In this document: piece by piece, positions 1 to 6,161 of the stretch
How positions within the stretch are numbered: the stretch's first letter is position 1
How the letters are laid out: each line of letters starts with the position of its first letter
Assembly: GCA_903953195.1 (NCBI GenBank)
Contig: CAJBIS010000214.1
Span: 1 to 7,477, forward strand
DNA from: an uncultured Actinomycetes bacterium
GTDB taxonomy: Bacteria > Actinomycetota > Acidimicrobiia > Acidimicrobiales > Microtrichaceae
Direction: 5' to 3'
Length of the DNA: 7,477 bases
Translations under genes and position numbers: made by a program
The notes under the pieces: generated by a model
The model's database searches: none
The model's input: the letters and a program-made list of their open reading frames with translations, nothing else
Told to the model about the DNA's origin: nothing

Positions 1-1
1 C

Positions 2-146
2 TCCATCGCCGGGATGCCCGGCGTCGTGTCGTTGATGGCCCAGCTGATGACGACCTCGGGCGTGATCCGGAACTGCAGCGCGGACGAGATCGTGCTCCCG
101 GTCGTCGTGGTCGAAACCGTCGCCGAACCGTGTCTGAACTCGCGGT
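2..146 (+). CDS. C-terminal end of an unrecognised protein (5' end outside window)
   Basis: A frame open from the left edge to a TGA at 144-146 gives 48 residues ending in ...VAEPCLNSR. I do not recognise the family; the visible part is rich in Val, Ile and Met with two Cys. The opposite strand is also open here (ATG at 156-154 reading leftwards, 52 codons), and both frames share the same GC-rich wobble positions, so third-position GC cannot decide. I prefer the plus strand because its first codon position is G-rich and more GC-rich than its second, by hand count about 60% versus 47%, the usual order for coding DNA. The minus frame would have the reverse order, and I see no Shine-Dalgarno before its ATG. 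The call could be wrong: if the minus frame is real, this is a gene divergent from the phoD-like gene. Confidence 0.4.
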
Positions 147-179
147 GAAAACTCATGGATCCCGGCGACATCGAGCACG

Positions 180-201
180 GTTCCACCTACGTTCGCCCGG
201 C
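180..201 (+). promoter_or_regulatory. Candidate PHO-box-like direct repeat upstream of the phoD-like gene
   Basis: Two 11-base units follow each other exactly: GTTCCACCTAC (180-190) and GTTCGCCCGGC (191-201). The GTTC cores are 11 bases apart, which is the phasing of PhoP PHO boxes in Streptomyces (consensus G-G/T-TCAYYYR-G/C-G). The second unit agrees at about 9 of 11 positions, the first much less well. It lies about 40 bases before the start of a secreted phosphatase, where such a site would be expected. A TANNNT hexamer (TACGTT, 188-193) overlaps it. The assignment is inferred from spacing and context. Confidence 0.35.
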
Positions 202-227
202 GCGTGCCGCGTCGGAGCACGCTGGAC

Positions 228-232
228 GGAGG
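228..232 (+). promoter_or_regulatory. Ribosome binding site fixing the phoD-like start
   Basis: GGAGG lies 8 bases before the ATG at 241. It decides the start: the same frame is open upstream to a GTG at 130, but that choice would put the twin-arginine motif about 45 residues into the protein and has no comparable Shine-Dalgarno. Confidence 0.8.
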
Positions 233-240
233 ACACGATC

Positions 241-1719
241 ATGGATCCCCGGCTCACCAGCCGCCGCAGATTCCTGGCCGGAACGGCCGCGACCGCAGGA
301 GGCGTCGTGGCCGCCGTGTCGTGCGCGCCATCCACGCCGGCTCGACCCGTGCCCGGGTTCAGCCACTCCGTCGCCTCGGGCGACCCGCAGTCGGACTCCG
401 TCGTGCTCTGGACCCGGCTCGACCCGAGTGGTCGCGCTGCAACGGCCGACGTGATCTGGGAGGTCGCCACGGACGAGTCGTTCGCCCGTGTCGTCGCCCA
501 CGGCACCGCCACGACCGGTGGGTTCAGGGACTGGACCGTCAACCTGATCGCCGATGGGCTGGCGCCGGGCACGCGCTACTGCTTCCGGTTCGTCGACGAC
601 GTGGGCAACGTCTCGCCCATCGGTCGCACGAGGACGGCCCCGAGCGGATCTGTCGATCATCTCCGGTTCGCAGTGGCGTCGTGCTCCAACTACGCGTTCG
701 GCAACTTCCATGCCTACGGGCACATGGCCCGACGTACCGATCTGGACGCCTGGATCCATCTGGGTGACTACATCTACGAGTACGCGAACCCCGGAGCGGG
801 CGAGACCTATGGCGAGTATCGACTGCTCGACCCGGTCCACGAGATCCGGAGCCTGTCCGACTACCGGCGGCGCTATGCGCACTATCGGGCGGATCCCGAC
901 CTGCAGGAACTTCACCGCCTGCACCCGATGATCCACGTCTGGGACGACCACGAGTTCGCTGACGATCCGTTCATCGGTGGGGCCGGCAACCACCAGCCGG
1001 AGGATGGCGACTGGAACCAGCGGATCGCCGCCGCCCTGCAGGCCTACAGCGAGTGGATGCCGACGCGACTCGACGGCAACCGGATCTTCCGAACCCTTCG
1101 ATTCGGTGACCTGGCCACGATCGTCGGGGTCGACCGTCAGCGACGGTTCCTGTGGCCGGAGGCCGACGACGGGGACCTGTACCTCGGACGAGAACAGTTC
1201 GACTGGCTCGACACGCAGCTGGCCGCGACGACGACCGAGTGGACCGTGCTCGCTCAGCAGACCACGTTCGGCGCGACCGGGACCAACCGAAGGTCCGGCG
1301 GCTGGGGCGACGCGGACCGGGGCCGAGTCCTGTCGTCGCTCGCACCGAGCGCCTCCGACCTGGTGGTCCTGACCGGCGACATCCACCGCTTCCACGCCAT
1401 CGACATCCTCGAGGCGCCCGACGCCTATGACCGATTGACGGGCGCCGGCGTCGGTGCGGTCGAGTTCGCCGCCGGGTCCGTCACGTCCCCCGGTGGGAAC
1501 TCGTCGGGTGACGGGCCTCAGGTGCGCTGGACCTCGGGTGACCAGCGTGGCTACGTGCTCGTCGACCTCACCGCTGAACGGGTCCAGGCGGACTTCTTCG
1601 GGTTCCCCGACCCCGAAAAACTGCTGGCGCGCCGGCCCGCCGAGCGATGGCTGGGCGGGTTCACCAGCGATCGAAGCAGTCCCGGGCTCCGGCAGGCATT
1701 TCGGCCTGCGCCGGGATGA
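241..1719 (+). CDS. phoD: PhoD-family alkaline phosphatase, Tat-exported putative lipoprotein
   Basis: A secreted metallophosphatase expected to release phosphate from phosphomonoesters and diesters outside the membrane. The protein is 492 residues, normal for the family. Residues 7-14 (SRRRFLAG) are a twin-arginine motif, followed by a hydrophobic stretch and a lipobox-like AVSC with Cys28, so a lipid-anchored form is likely. Residues about 40-130 match the PhoD N-terminal beta domain (FSHSVASGDP, VVLWTRL). The catalytic metallophosphatase domain follows: ASCSN (Cys148), HLGDYIYEY (Asp176, Tyr177), WDDHEFADD (Asp235, Asp236, His237), GVDRQRR (296-302), TGDIHRFH (Asp380, His382) and FAAGSVTSPG near the end. 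These are the expected Fe/Ca ligand regions of PhoD, and none is missing. The start is set by the GGAGG at 228-232. The gene is followed by a phoX-like gene on the same strand after 73 bases. An 11-base-phased GTTC repeat upstream suggests phosphate-starvation control. The family is clear; substrate preference is not visible. Confidence 0.93.
   Translation: MDPRLTSRRRFLAGTAATAGGVVAAVSCAPSTPARPVPGFSHSVASGDPQSDSVVLWTRLDPSGRAATADVIWEVATDESFARVVAHGTATTGGFRDWTVNLIADGLAPGTRYCFRFVDDVGNVSPIGRTRTAPSGSVDHLRFAVASCSNYAFGNFHAYGHMARRTDLDAWIHLGDYIYEYANPGAGETYGEYRLLDPVHEIRSLSDYRRRYAHYRADPDLQELHRLHPMIHVWDDHEFADDPFIGGAGNHQPEDGDWNQRIAAALQAYSEWMPTRLDGNRIFRTLRFGDLATIVGVDRQRRFLWPEADDGDLYLGREQFDWLDTQLAATTTEWTVLAQQTTFGATGTNRRSGGWGDADRGRVLSSLAPSASDLVVLTGDIHRFHAIDILEAPDAYDRLTGAGVGAVEFAAGSVTSPGGNSSGDGPQVRWTSGDQRGYVLVDLTAERVQADFFGFPDPEKLLARRPAERWLGGFTSDRSSPGLRQAFRPAPG
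1689..1714 (+). terminator. Hairpin at the 3' end of the phoD-like gene
   Basis: CCGG-CAGGC, a six-base loop (atttcg), then GCCTG-CCGG with a two-base bulge form a strong stem just before the TGA stop at 1717. No T-run follows, so intrinsic termination is uncertain. It could instead protect the mRNA end or reduce read-through into the next gene. Confidence 0.3.
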
Positions 1720-1720
1720 G

Positions 1721-1764
1721 GTTCACCCAGAGTCCGCCTGAACGACACGGAGACTTCAGCGGAG
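1721..1764 (+). promoter_or_regulatory. Candidate PHO box array upstream of the phoX-like gene
   Basis: The first 11-base unit, GTTCACCCAGA (1721-1731), matches the Streptomyces PhoP-box consensus (G-G/T-TCAYYYR-G/C-G) at 10 of 11 positions. The second, GTCCGCCTGAA (1732-1742), follows in register and matches about 7. Two weaker units keep the same 11-base phase: CGACACGGAGA (1743-1753) and CTTCAGCGGAG (1754-1764). The C at unit position 4 is kept in all four. The array lies between the phoD-like stop and the putative -10 box at 1781. Family knowledge: PhoP binds such repeats to switch on phosphate-scavenging genes. That this one is bound is inference. Confidence 0.5.
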
Positions 1765-1780
1765 ACGCACTCTGATCCCC

Positions 1781-1786
1781 TAGCTT
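1781..1786 (+). promoter_or_regulatory. Putative -10 box of a leaderless phoX-like transcript
   Basis: TAGCTT fits the TANNNT pattern of actinobacterial -10 boxes and ends 6 bases before the GTG start at 1793, so transcription could begin on the start codon itself. No Shine-Dalgarno lies at a usable distance (a purine-rich GCGGAGA near 1759 is too far away), which fits leaderless translation. No good -35 hexamer is seen, as is common for activator-dependent promoters. Confidence 0.5.
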
Positions 1787-1792
1787 CCGGCC

Positions 1793-2953
1793 GTGCCTGA
1801 TCAGACGATTCACCGCCGCCAGCTCCTGACCGTGGGCGCCGTCGGAGCGGCGCTCCTCGCAGTGGGTTGCAGCCGCCCGCCCGAGGCCATCACCCGGGAT
1901 GACAGCCAAGGCCCGTTCGGAGCGCTGCGTGAGCCCGATGAACTGGGCATCCAGCTCCCGGCCGGGTTCACCTCGAGCGTGGTGGCCCGCAGCGGCGAGC
2001 AGGTCCCCGGGACCGCGTACCGCTGGCACAGCGCCCCCGACGGCGGTGCCTGCTTCCCCCGAACCGACGGAGGCTGGATCTACGCCTCCAACAGCGAGAC
2101 GCTTGCGCCGCTCGGCGCCGGTGTCAGTGCGGTCGCCTTCTCTCGCTCCGGCAGCGTGGATGCCGCCTACCGGATCCTGGCAGGGACCAACAACAACTGT
2201 GGTGGCGGACCGACGCCGTGGGGCACCTGGCTGTCGTGTGAGGAGAACCCGTTCGGGCAGGTCTACGAGTGCGATCCCACCAGGCCCGGTCAGGGTCGGG
2301 TTCGACCGACCCTTGGTCGGTTCAGTCACGAAGCGGTGGCGGTCGACCCGGTTCACGAGCACCTCTACCTGACCGAGGATGCGAAGGATGGTCGGCTCTA
2401 CCGGTTCCGGCCCACCAGCTACCCGGACCTGTCGGCAGGCGTACTCGAGGCCGCGTCCGTCGAGGGTGACCGCGTCACCTGGGTCGGGCCGATCGACCAG
2501 AACTTCCCGCAGAGTCTGGGACGCCCACCCGGCACCACCGTGTTCAACGGCGGCGAAGGCTGCTGGTTCGACGCCGGGACCATCTACTTCACCACGAAGG
2601 GCGACAACCGTGTCTGGGCGCTGCAGACCGACAGCCAGCGCATCCGGGTCCTGCACCGTCCGGAACGCGACCCGGGCGGGGTGCTGACAGGAGTCGACAA
2701 CGTGACGGTCAGCCCGCGTGGCGACGTCGTCGTGGCCGAGGACGGGGGAAACCAGGAACTGGTGCTGGTCACCCCGGAGGGCGCGGTCGTCCCGCTCCTC
2801 CGGGTCACTGGACAGCCCAAGTCCGAACTGACAGGGCCTGCGTTCTCCCCCGACGGCACCAGGCTCTACTTCAGCTCGCAGCGGGGCCCGTCAGGCAATC
2901 GAGTGGGTCTCGGAGGAATCACCTACGAGATCGTCGGGCCCTTCAGCGGCTGA
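1793..2953 (+). CDS. PhoX/DUF839-family phosphatase, short form, putative lipoprotein
   Basis: 386 residues from a GTG start. PhoX enzymes are exported Ca/Fe-dependent alkaline phosphatases with a beta-propeller fold. Residues 7-26 form a signal with a twin-arginine-like HRRQLL, a hydrophobic core and a lipobox ending AVGC (Cys26). Family hallmarks appear in order: PWGTWLSCEEN (Cys149, Glu150, Glu151), the region of the iron-binding Cys in PhoX; GRFSHEAVAVDP (His179, Glu180); LTEDA (Glu195, Asp196); NGGEGCWFD (252-260) and FTTKGDNRVWAL; DNVTVSPRGDVVVAEDGG (Asp302, Glu316, Asp317); and GPAFSPDGTRLYFSSQRG near the end. It is much shorter than the classic Pseudomonas PhoX (over 600 residues) but looks complete, with a clean signal and C-terminal blade. 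It follows the phoD-like gene by 73 bases but seems to have its own promoter and PHO-like repeats. The family is confident; phosphatase activity of short DUF839 proteins is inferred from the kept motifs. Confidence 0.88.
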   Translation: MPDQTIHRRQLLTVGAVGAALLAVGCSRPPEAITRDDSQGPFGALREPDELGIQLPAGFTSSVVARSGEQVPGTAYRWHSAPDGGACFPRTDGGWIYASNSETLAPLGAGVSAVAFSRSGSVDAAYRILAGTNNNCGGGPTPWGTWLSCEENPFGQVYECDPTRPGQGRVRPTLGRFSHEAVAVDPVHEHLYLTEDAKDGRLYRFRPTSYPDLSAGVLEAASVEGDRVTWVGPIDQNFPQSLGRPPGTTVFNGGEGCWFDAGTIYFTTKGDNRVWALQTDSQRIRVLHRPERDPGGVLTGVDNVTVSPRGDVVVAEDGGNQELVLVTPEGAVVPLLRVTGQPKSELTGPAFSPDGTRLYFSSQRGPSGNRVGLGGITYEIVGPFSG

Positions 2954-2967
2954 ACCCGGAGGGGTTC
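2952..2967 (+). terminator. Perfect hairpin overlapping the phoX-like stop codon
   Basis: GAACCC (2952-2957), loop ggag, GGGTTC (2962-2967): a perfect 6-bp stem with a 4-base loop that begins inside the TGA stop. No U-tract follows. It sits between the convergent ends of the phoX-like and tetR genes, so it is a plausible T-less terminator for the phosphatase pair. Confidence 0.45.
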
Positions 2968-2968
2968 G

Positions 2969-3110
2969 TCAGGTCACCTCCGACGGCGGGCCGGTCACTT
3001 CAGCGGCGGCGAGCGTCGGAGCCGGGATGGGCAGGACCCGGAGCGCGTCGACCAGGCGTGGCCCGCCGATCGAAGCGAAGATCGACCCGACCGACGTCCC
3101 GCAGCATCGG
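2969..3110 (-). other. Gap after the tetR stop with a coding-like but startless frame
   Basis: No supported gene lies here. On the minus strand one frame stays open past the end of tetR to a TGA at 2969-2971, and its codons show about 88% GC in third position. The translated tail (SIFASIGGPRLVDALRVLP, then PIPAP...) looks protein-like. The frame has no start codon outside tetR; its only ATG (3193) lies within tetR in another frame. It may be a decayed gene end, an old C-terminal extension of tetR lost by frameshift, or chance in GC-rich DNA. Confidence 0.2.
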
Positions 3111-3728
3111 CTACCCGCCGAGGAGCTCCGGCTTCTCGGGGAGGTGCCGGAGTCCCATCCAGGCGAGCGCGGCCACGTGGGAGGCCGCCTCATCGGGCGA
3201 CATCCTCGTGTTGTCGATGCACCACTGGCCCACGAACGTCACCATGCCGATGAGCGCTTGCGCGTAGAGCGGGGCGGTCCGAGCGTCGTAGCCGGCGCGC
3301 TTGAACTCGGCCCGGAACACGTTGCCGACGCGGTGCGCCACCTCGGCCAGCAGGTTGGAGAGCCCGGTGGTCACCGGTGCGTCACGCGACAGGACGGCGA
3401 ACCCACTCGGCCGCTCCTTCACGTACCGCATGAAGGCCAGCGACGCGGCCTCGACGCGCTCGCGCGGGGTGCCCTCTGCAATGGCGGTCGAGATCTGTTC
3501 GATCACGTACTCCATCTCTCGGTCGACGATGACGGCGTACAGGCCCTCCTTGCCCCCGAAGTGTTCGTAGACCACCGGCTTCGAGATCTTGGCGCGCTCC
3601 GCGATCTCCTCGACCGAGGCGGCCTCGTATCCCTTCTCGGCGAACACCGCTCGGCCCACTTCGACGAGCTGGTTGCGCCGCTCCACCGCCGACAGGCGCG
3701 TGCGTGTGCCATCTGCCACGAAGGCCAC
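3111..3728 (-). CDS. TetR-family transcriptional repressor
   Basis: 205 residues from the GTG at 3728, a typical TetR length. Residues about 15-62 are the DNA-binding domain: a first helix (QLVEVGRAVFAEKGYEAAS), then the helix-turn-helix SVEEIAERAKISKPVVYEHF (38-57) and the usual GGKEGLYAVIVDRE. The rest is the variable helical ligand and dimer domain ending in LPEKPELLGG. The start is uncertain: a second in-frame GTG lies three codons in (3719), and neither has a Shine-Dalgarno, so the mRNA may be leaderless. It is transcribed away from a fatty acid desaturase gene across 78 bases that carry a repeat array. This arrangement is typical of a local repressor that controls itself and its neighbour. 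By analogy with TetR regulators of desaturases such as Pseudomonas DesT, the ligand may be an acyl-CoA or fatty acid, but that is inference. Confidence 0.93.
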   Translation of the reverse strand: MAFVADGTRTRLSAVERRNQLVEVGRAVFAEKGYEAASVEEIAERAKISKPVVYEHFGGKEGLYAVIVDREMEYVIEQISTAIAEGTPRERVEAASLAFMRYVKERPSGFAVLSRDAPVTTGLSNLLAEVAHRVGNVFRAEFKRAGYDARTAPLYAQALIGMVTFVGQWCIDNTRMSPDEAASHVAALAWMGLRHLPEKPELLGG

Positions 3729-3729
3729 G

Positions 3730-3781
3730 GTACTACGGACGCGTAGGTTACGGTCTCGTAGGTTACTCAACCGTAGGTAGT
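3730..3781. promoter_or_regulatory. Probable TetR operator: three 15-base-spaced direct repeats plus an inverted half-site
   Basis: CGTAGGTTAC occurs at 3742-3751 and again, identical, at 3757-3766. A partial third copy (CGTAGGTA) starts at 3772. The starts are exactly 15 bases apart. To the left, GTACTACG (3730-3737) is a one-base-shorter inverted copy of the same unit, so 3733-3746 forms CTACG-gacg-CGTAG. TetR dimers usually bind palindromes, so the inverted pair could be the core site and the phased copies extra half-sites. The repeats also contain TAGGTT and, on the other strand, TAACCT, both TANNNT-like, so the operator may overlap the promoters of both genes. Confidence 0.6.
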
Positions 3782-3794
3782 GGCACCCCGAAGA

Positions 3795-3799
3795 AGGAG
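3795..3799 (+). promoter_or_regulatory. Ribosome binding site fixing the desaturase start
   Basis: AGGAG within AAGAAGGAG lies 7 bases before the ATG at 3807. It argues against the in-frame GTG at 3780, which falls inside the operator repeats and would add only a short basic leader. Confidence 0.8.
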
Positions 3800-3806
3800 C
3801 CCCCCA

Positions 3807-4847
3807 ATGACCGTCCGAACCCCTGAGGCACTGCGCAAGCAGATCCGGGACGAACTTCCCGCCGACACCTTCGAGCGGCAACCGCAGCGCGCCCTGTGGT
3901 TCGTCCCGCTCGTTGCCACCGCGATCGCCGGCATCGCCACGATCATCACGGTCCACCCGGCGTGGTACGTCTGCCTGCTGCTCGGCGTCGTGATCGGCCA
4001 GTGCTTCGCAGCCATGGGGTTCCTGGCGCACGAGGTCCTGCACGGGTCCGTCGTCGGCTCGACCGGTCTGCAGACGTTCCTCGGGTACCTGGGGTTCGGC
4101 CCCATGTTGGTGTCGCCGACGCTCTGGAGGACCTGGCACAACCAGGTCCACCACGGGAAGACCAACAAGGGCAATTCCGACCCTGACGGGTTCGGCACCG
4201 TCGAACGGTACGAGCAGGCCCCGTCCACCCGATTCGTTGCGCGGCTCGCCCCCGGGTCGCGCCACCCGATGAGCTACCTGTTCCTCGGCTACTGGTTCAT
4301 GTTCCACGGGCAGGTTGTGCTGTGGATCCAGTCCCGGTACATGCGCTCGTTCGCTCGACTCAACCGTCGGCGCGCCATCATCGACTCGGCTGCCTGCGCA
4401 GCGATCTGGCTGGCCATCGTCGTGCTGGCCGGGCCGTTCTACGCACTCTTCGCCGTGGTCGTGCCGGTCATCGTCACGAACATGATCGTGATGGGCTACA
4501 TCGCCACCAACCACTTCATGCGACCGCTCACCACCGAGAACGACCCGGTCGAGAACTCCATGAGCGTCACCACGCTGCCCGTGGTCGACCGGTTGCACTT
4601 CAACTTCAGTCACCATGTCGAGCACCACCTGTTCCCGACGATGAGCGCCAAGCACGCCCCCCGCGTCCGGGAGTGGCTTCGCTCCAATGAGGCCGCACGC
4701 TATGTGTCGCCGGCCCACTGGACCGCCGTGGCCTACCTCTACAAGACGCCACGCGTGTATCTGGACGCCACGACGTTGGTCGACCCCGACCGGCCGAACG
4801 GGCCGTTTCGCGCCGACACCCGTGACCTCGCTGAGGCGCTCAGGTAG
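3807..4847 (+). CDS. Membrane fatty acid desaturase (three histidine boxes)
   Basis: 346 residues. This is a non-haem di-iron membrane enzyme expected to place a double bond in the acyl chain of a lipid or acyl-CoA, using O2 and electrons from a redox partner that is not encoded here. All three His boxes of the FA_desaturase family are present: HEVLH (75-79), HNQVHH (111-116) and HHVEHH (269-274), the last within FNFSHHVEHHLFP. A conserved NH (235-236) lies in ATNHFMRP. Hydrophobic stretches at about 29-49, 53-73, 156-174, 191-209 and 211-231 give the usual two-hairpin topology with the boxes on the cytoplasmic side. The start follows AGGAG at 3795-3799. The gene is divergent from a TetR regulator and shares a repeat-rich control region with it. 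Regioselectivity and the acyl carrier (CoA, ACP or lipid) cannot be read from sequence; the HxxHH third box fits acyl-lipid or acyl-CoA types rather than soluble acyl-ACP desaturases. Confidence 0.93.
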   Translation: MTVRTPEALRKQIRDELPADTFERQPQRALWFVPLVATAIAGIATIITVHPAWYVCLLLGVVIGQCFAAMGFLAHEVLHGSVVGSTGLQTFLGYLGFGPMLVSPTLWRTWHNQVHHGKTNKGNSDPDGFGTVERYEQAPSTRFVARLAPGSRHPMSYLFLGYWFMFHGQVVLWIQSRYMRSFARLNRRRAIIDSAACAAIWLAIVVLAGPFYALFAVVVPVIVTNMIVMGYIATNHFMRPLTTENDPVENSMSVTTLPVVDRLHFNFSHHVEHHLFPTMSAKHAPRVREWLRSNEAARYVSPAHWTAVAYLYKTPRVYLDATTLVDPDRPNGPFRADTRDLAEALR

Positions 4848-4894
4848 GCGGACGGACTCGACATGATGATCGGGAACGCCCTGAACGAGACGGA

Positions 4895-4906
4895 GGGCGC
4901 ACGCCC
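4895..4906. terminator. Small GC hairpin between convergent genes
   Basis: GGGC-gcac-GCCC lies between the stops of the desaturase and FUSC genes, which converge here across 76 bases. The stem is only 4 bp (6 if the inner G-C pairs are counted and the loop left minimal) with no T-run, so a bidirectional terminator role is only a guess. Confidence 0.2.
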
Positions 4907-4923
4907 GTCCCACTCGGTGCGAG

Positions 4924-6135
4924 TCAGGCGTTCGGAGCCGACTCGCCGCTGCCGGACGGAACGAGCCGGCTGGCGAGCGTGGTGATGAGCGCGGCGACCA
5001 GCACCAGTGCGGCTCCCACCAGGTTGTCCACCAGTCGTTGCCGGCCGACGCTGCCGGCCTGGGCGGTGGTGTAGGCGTTCAGCAGTGCAGCCGTCGGCGT
5101 GATCAGCGCGAAGTAGATCCAGTACCTCGGACTGAACTTGGCGATGATCGCGCCCACCCCGAACAGCAGTCCCAGGGCATACAGGGACAACGGCATGGGG
5201 ATGCCGAGCACCTCGGTGTAGGTGACGGTCCCCAGGAGCGAGGTGACGGCAACGAGCAGCGCGACGCCGCCGAGTGTGCCCAGCACACGTTGGAACGTGA
5301 GCCCCCACGCGACGTCGTTGCCGACCTGGGTGAGCACCAGCACGGTGGCGATGAAGAACGAGCCCGAGACCAGCTCCGGGTGCTCGAGGAAGTAGTAGGT
5401 CGCCCCCGCTGTGAGCACGATGATGGTGATGGTGTACGGCACCGCATCGCTGCGGGAGTTGGGTGTCGGGTCCGGCAACGTGACCTTGCGGAGTGCGAGC
5501 GGCGCGAGGAGCACCGGGACGATCGCTCCGACGAAGAAGAACACGATGATCCAGAGCAGGTAGTGGGAATCGAACCGCTGTCGCATCAAGGCATCGGTCA
5601 GCGCTGCGGAAGACGACGTGCCGCCGCCTCCCGCTTTCGACCCGGAGGTGGCGAGCGCCTGCGACAGCGAGCCGCCGGACCGCGACAGCAGTTCGTCGAG
5701 CCGGCTCAACGCGCTCGCCGGGATCCAGGGCACGGGTGCCAGCATCGGCCAGGCCAGGAAGATCGGCACGAGCATGGCCGAACGGTGCAGTCCGAACACC
5801 GAGAGCCGGCCGACCGTCAGCGTCATCAGCGCCATGAGCGCCGCTCCCGTGACCGGCGACAGTCCCGAGACGATCGAGAGCGGTGCGAGCAACGCCACCA
5901 CGACCGCCGTGATCACGCCGATCCGAACGCCGCCGGTCATCACGGCGACGACCCCGACGATCGTGCCCATCATGGCGTAGGTCGCCGACGGCTGCTCGGT
6001 GAGCACGAACAGCACGGCGGTCGGCACGATGAGCAGCACCGTGAGCGCCAGCGCAATGGCGGTACGTCGCGCCAGCAGCTTGGCGAGCGGGAGCGGCGTC
6101 GCGGTCGGGTCCGGTGTCTCGGTCGAGGTCGTCAC
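4924..6135 (-). CDS. FUSC-family membrane protein (putative efflux transporter)
   Basis: 403 residues, about a dozen hydrophobic segments. Family members are linked to export of fusaric acid, aromatic acids and similar compounds; the substrate here is unknown. There are two membrane blocks, roughly residues 25-135 and 192-388, joined by a Ser/Gly-rich polar stretch (about 140-185). The second block has the best family match: GNDVAWGLTFQRVLGTLGG (272-290), equivalent to the R-x-x-GT-x-x-G motif of FUSC_2 domains, then SPRYWIYFALITPTAALL (335-352) and RQRLVDNLVGAAL (365-377). The first block is less clear. Many FUSC proteins are about 700 residues with cytoplasmic domains; this is a compact form without them. 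The start is GTG at 6135, with no Shine-Dalgarno; an AAGACT hexamer 6 bases before it could serve a leaderless mRNA. It shares strand with the MFS gene upstream but is 267 bases from it, so a common operon is doubtful. Confidence 0.72.
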   Translation of the reverse strand: MTTSTETPDPTATPLPLAKLLARRTAIALALTVLLIVPTAVLFVLTEQPSATYAMMGTIVGVVAVMTGGVRIGVITAVVVALLAPLSIVSGLSPVTGAALMALMTLTVGRLSVFGLHRSAMLVPIFLAWPMLAPVPWIPASALSRLDELLSRSGGSLSQALATSGSKAGGGGTSSSAALTDALMRQRFDSHYLLWIIVFFFVGAIVPVLLAPLALRKVTLPDPTPNSRSDAVPYTITIIVLTAGATYYFLEHPELVSGSFFIATVLVLTQVGNDVAWGLTFQRVLGTLGGVALLVAVTSLLGTVTYTEVLGIPMPLSLYALGLLFGVGAIIAKFSPRYWIYFALITPTAALLNAYTTAQAGSVGRQRLVDNLVGAALVLVAALITTLASRLVPSGSGESAPNA

Positions 6136-6161
6136 AGGAGCAGTCTTGCCGCCGAACCTTC

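Noticed and set aside
187..1395. A 402-codon minus-strand frame opposite the phoD-like gene
   Set aside because: Its composition is typical of an antisense shadow, with no family motifs; the plus-strand protein carries all PhoD motifs.
1661..2656. A 331-codon minus-strand frame opposite the phoX-like gene
   Set aside because: It is an antisense shadow over a gene with clear PhoX hallmarks and has no recognisable domains.
3027..3746. A 239-codon plus-strand frame opposite tetR
   Set aside because: It is an antisense shadow with no known motif; the TetR helix-turn-helix on the other strand is unambiguous.
3111..4913. A 600-codon open frame on the minus strand spanning the desaturase and tetR
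   Set aside because: Only its last 205 codons make a recognisable protein (TetR). The upstream part is the antisense of the desaturase, rich in Arg, Gly, Val and His, and is open only because stops are rare in GC-rich DNA.
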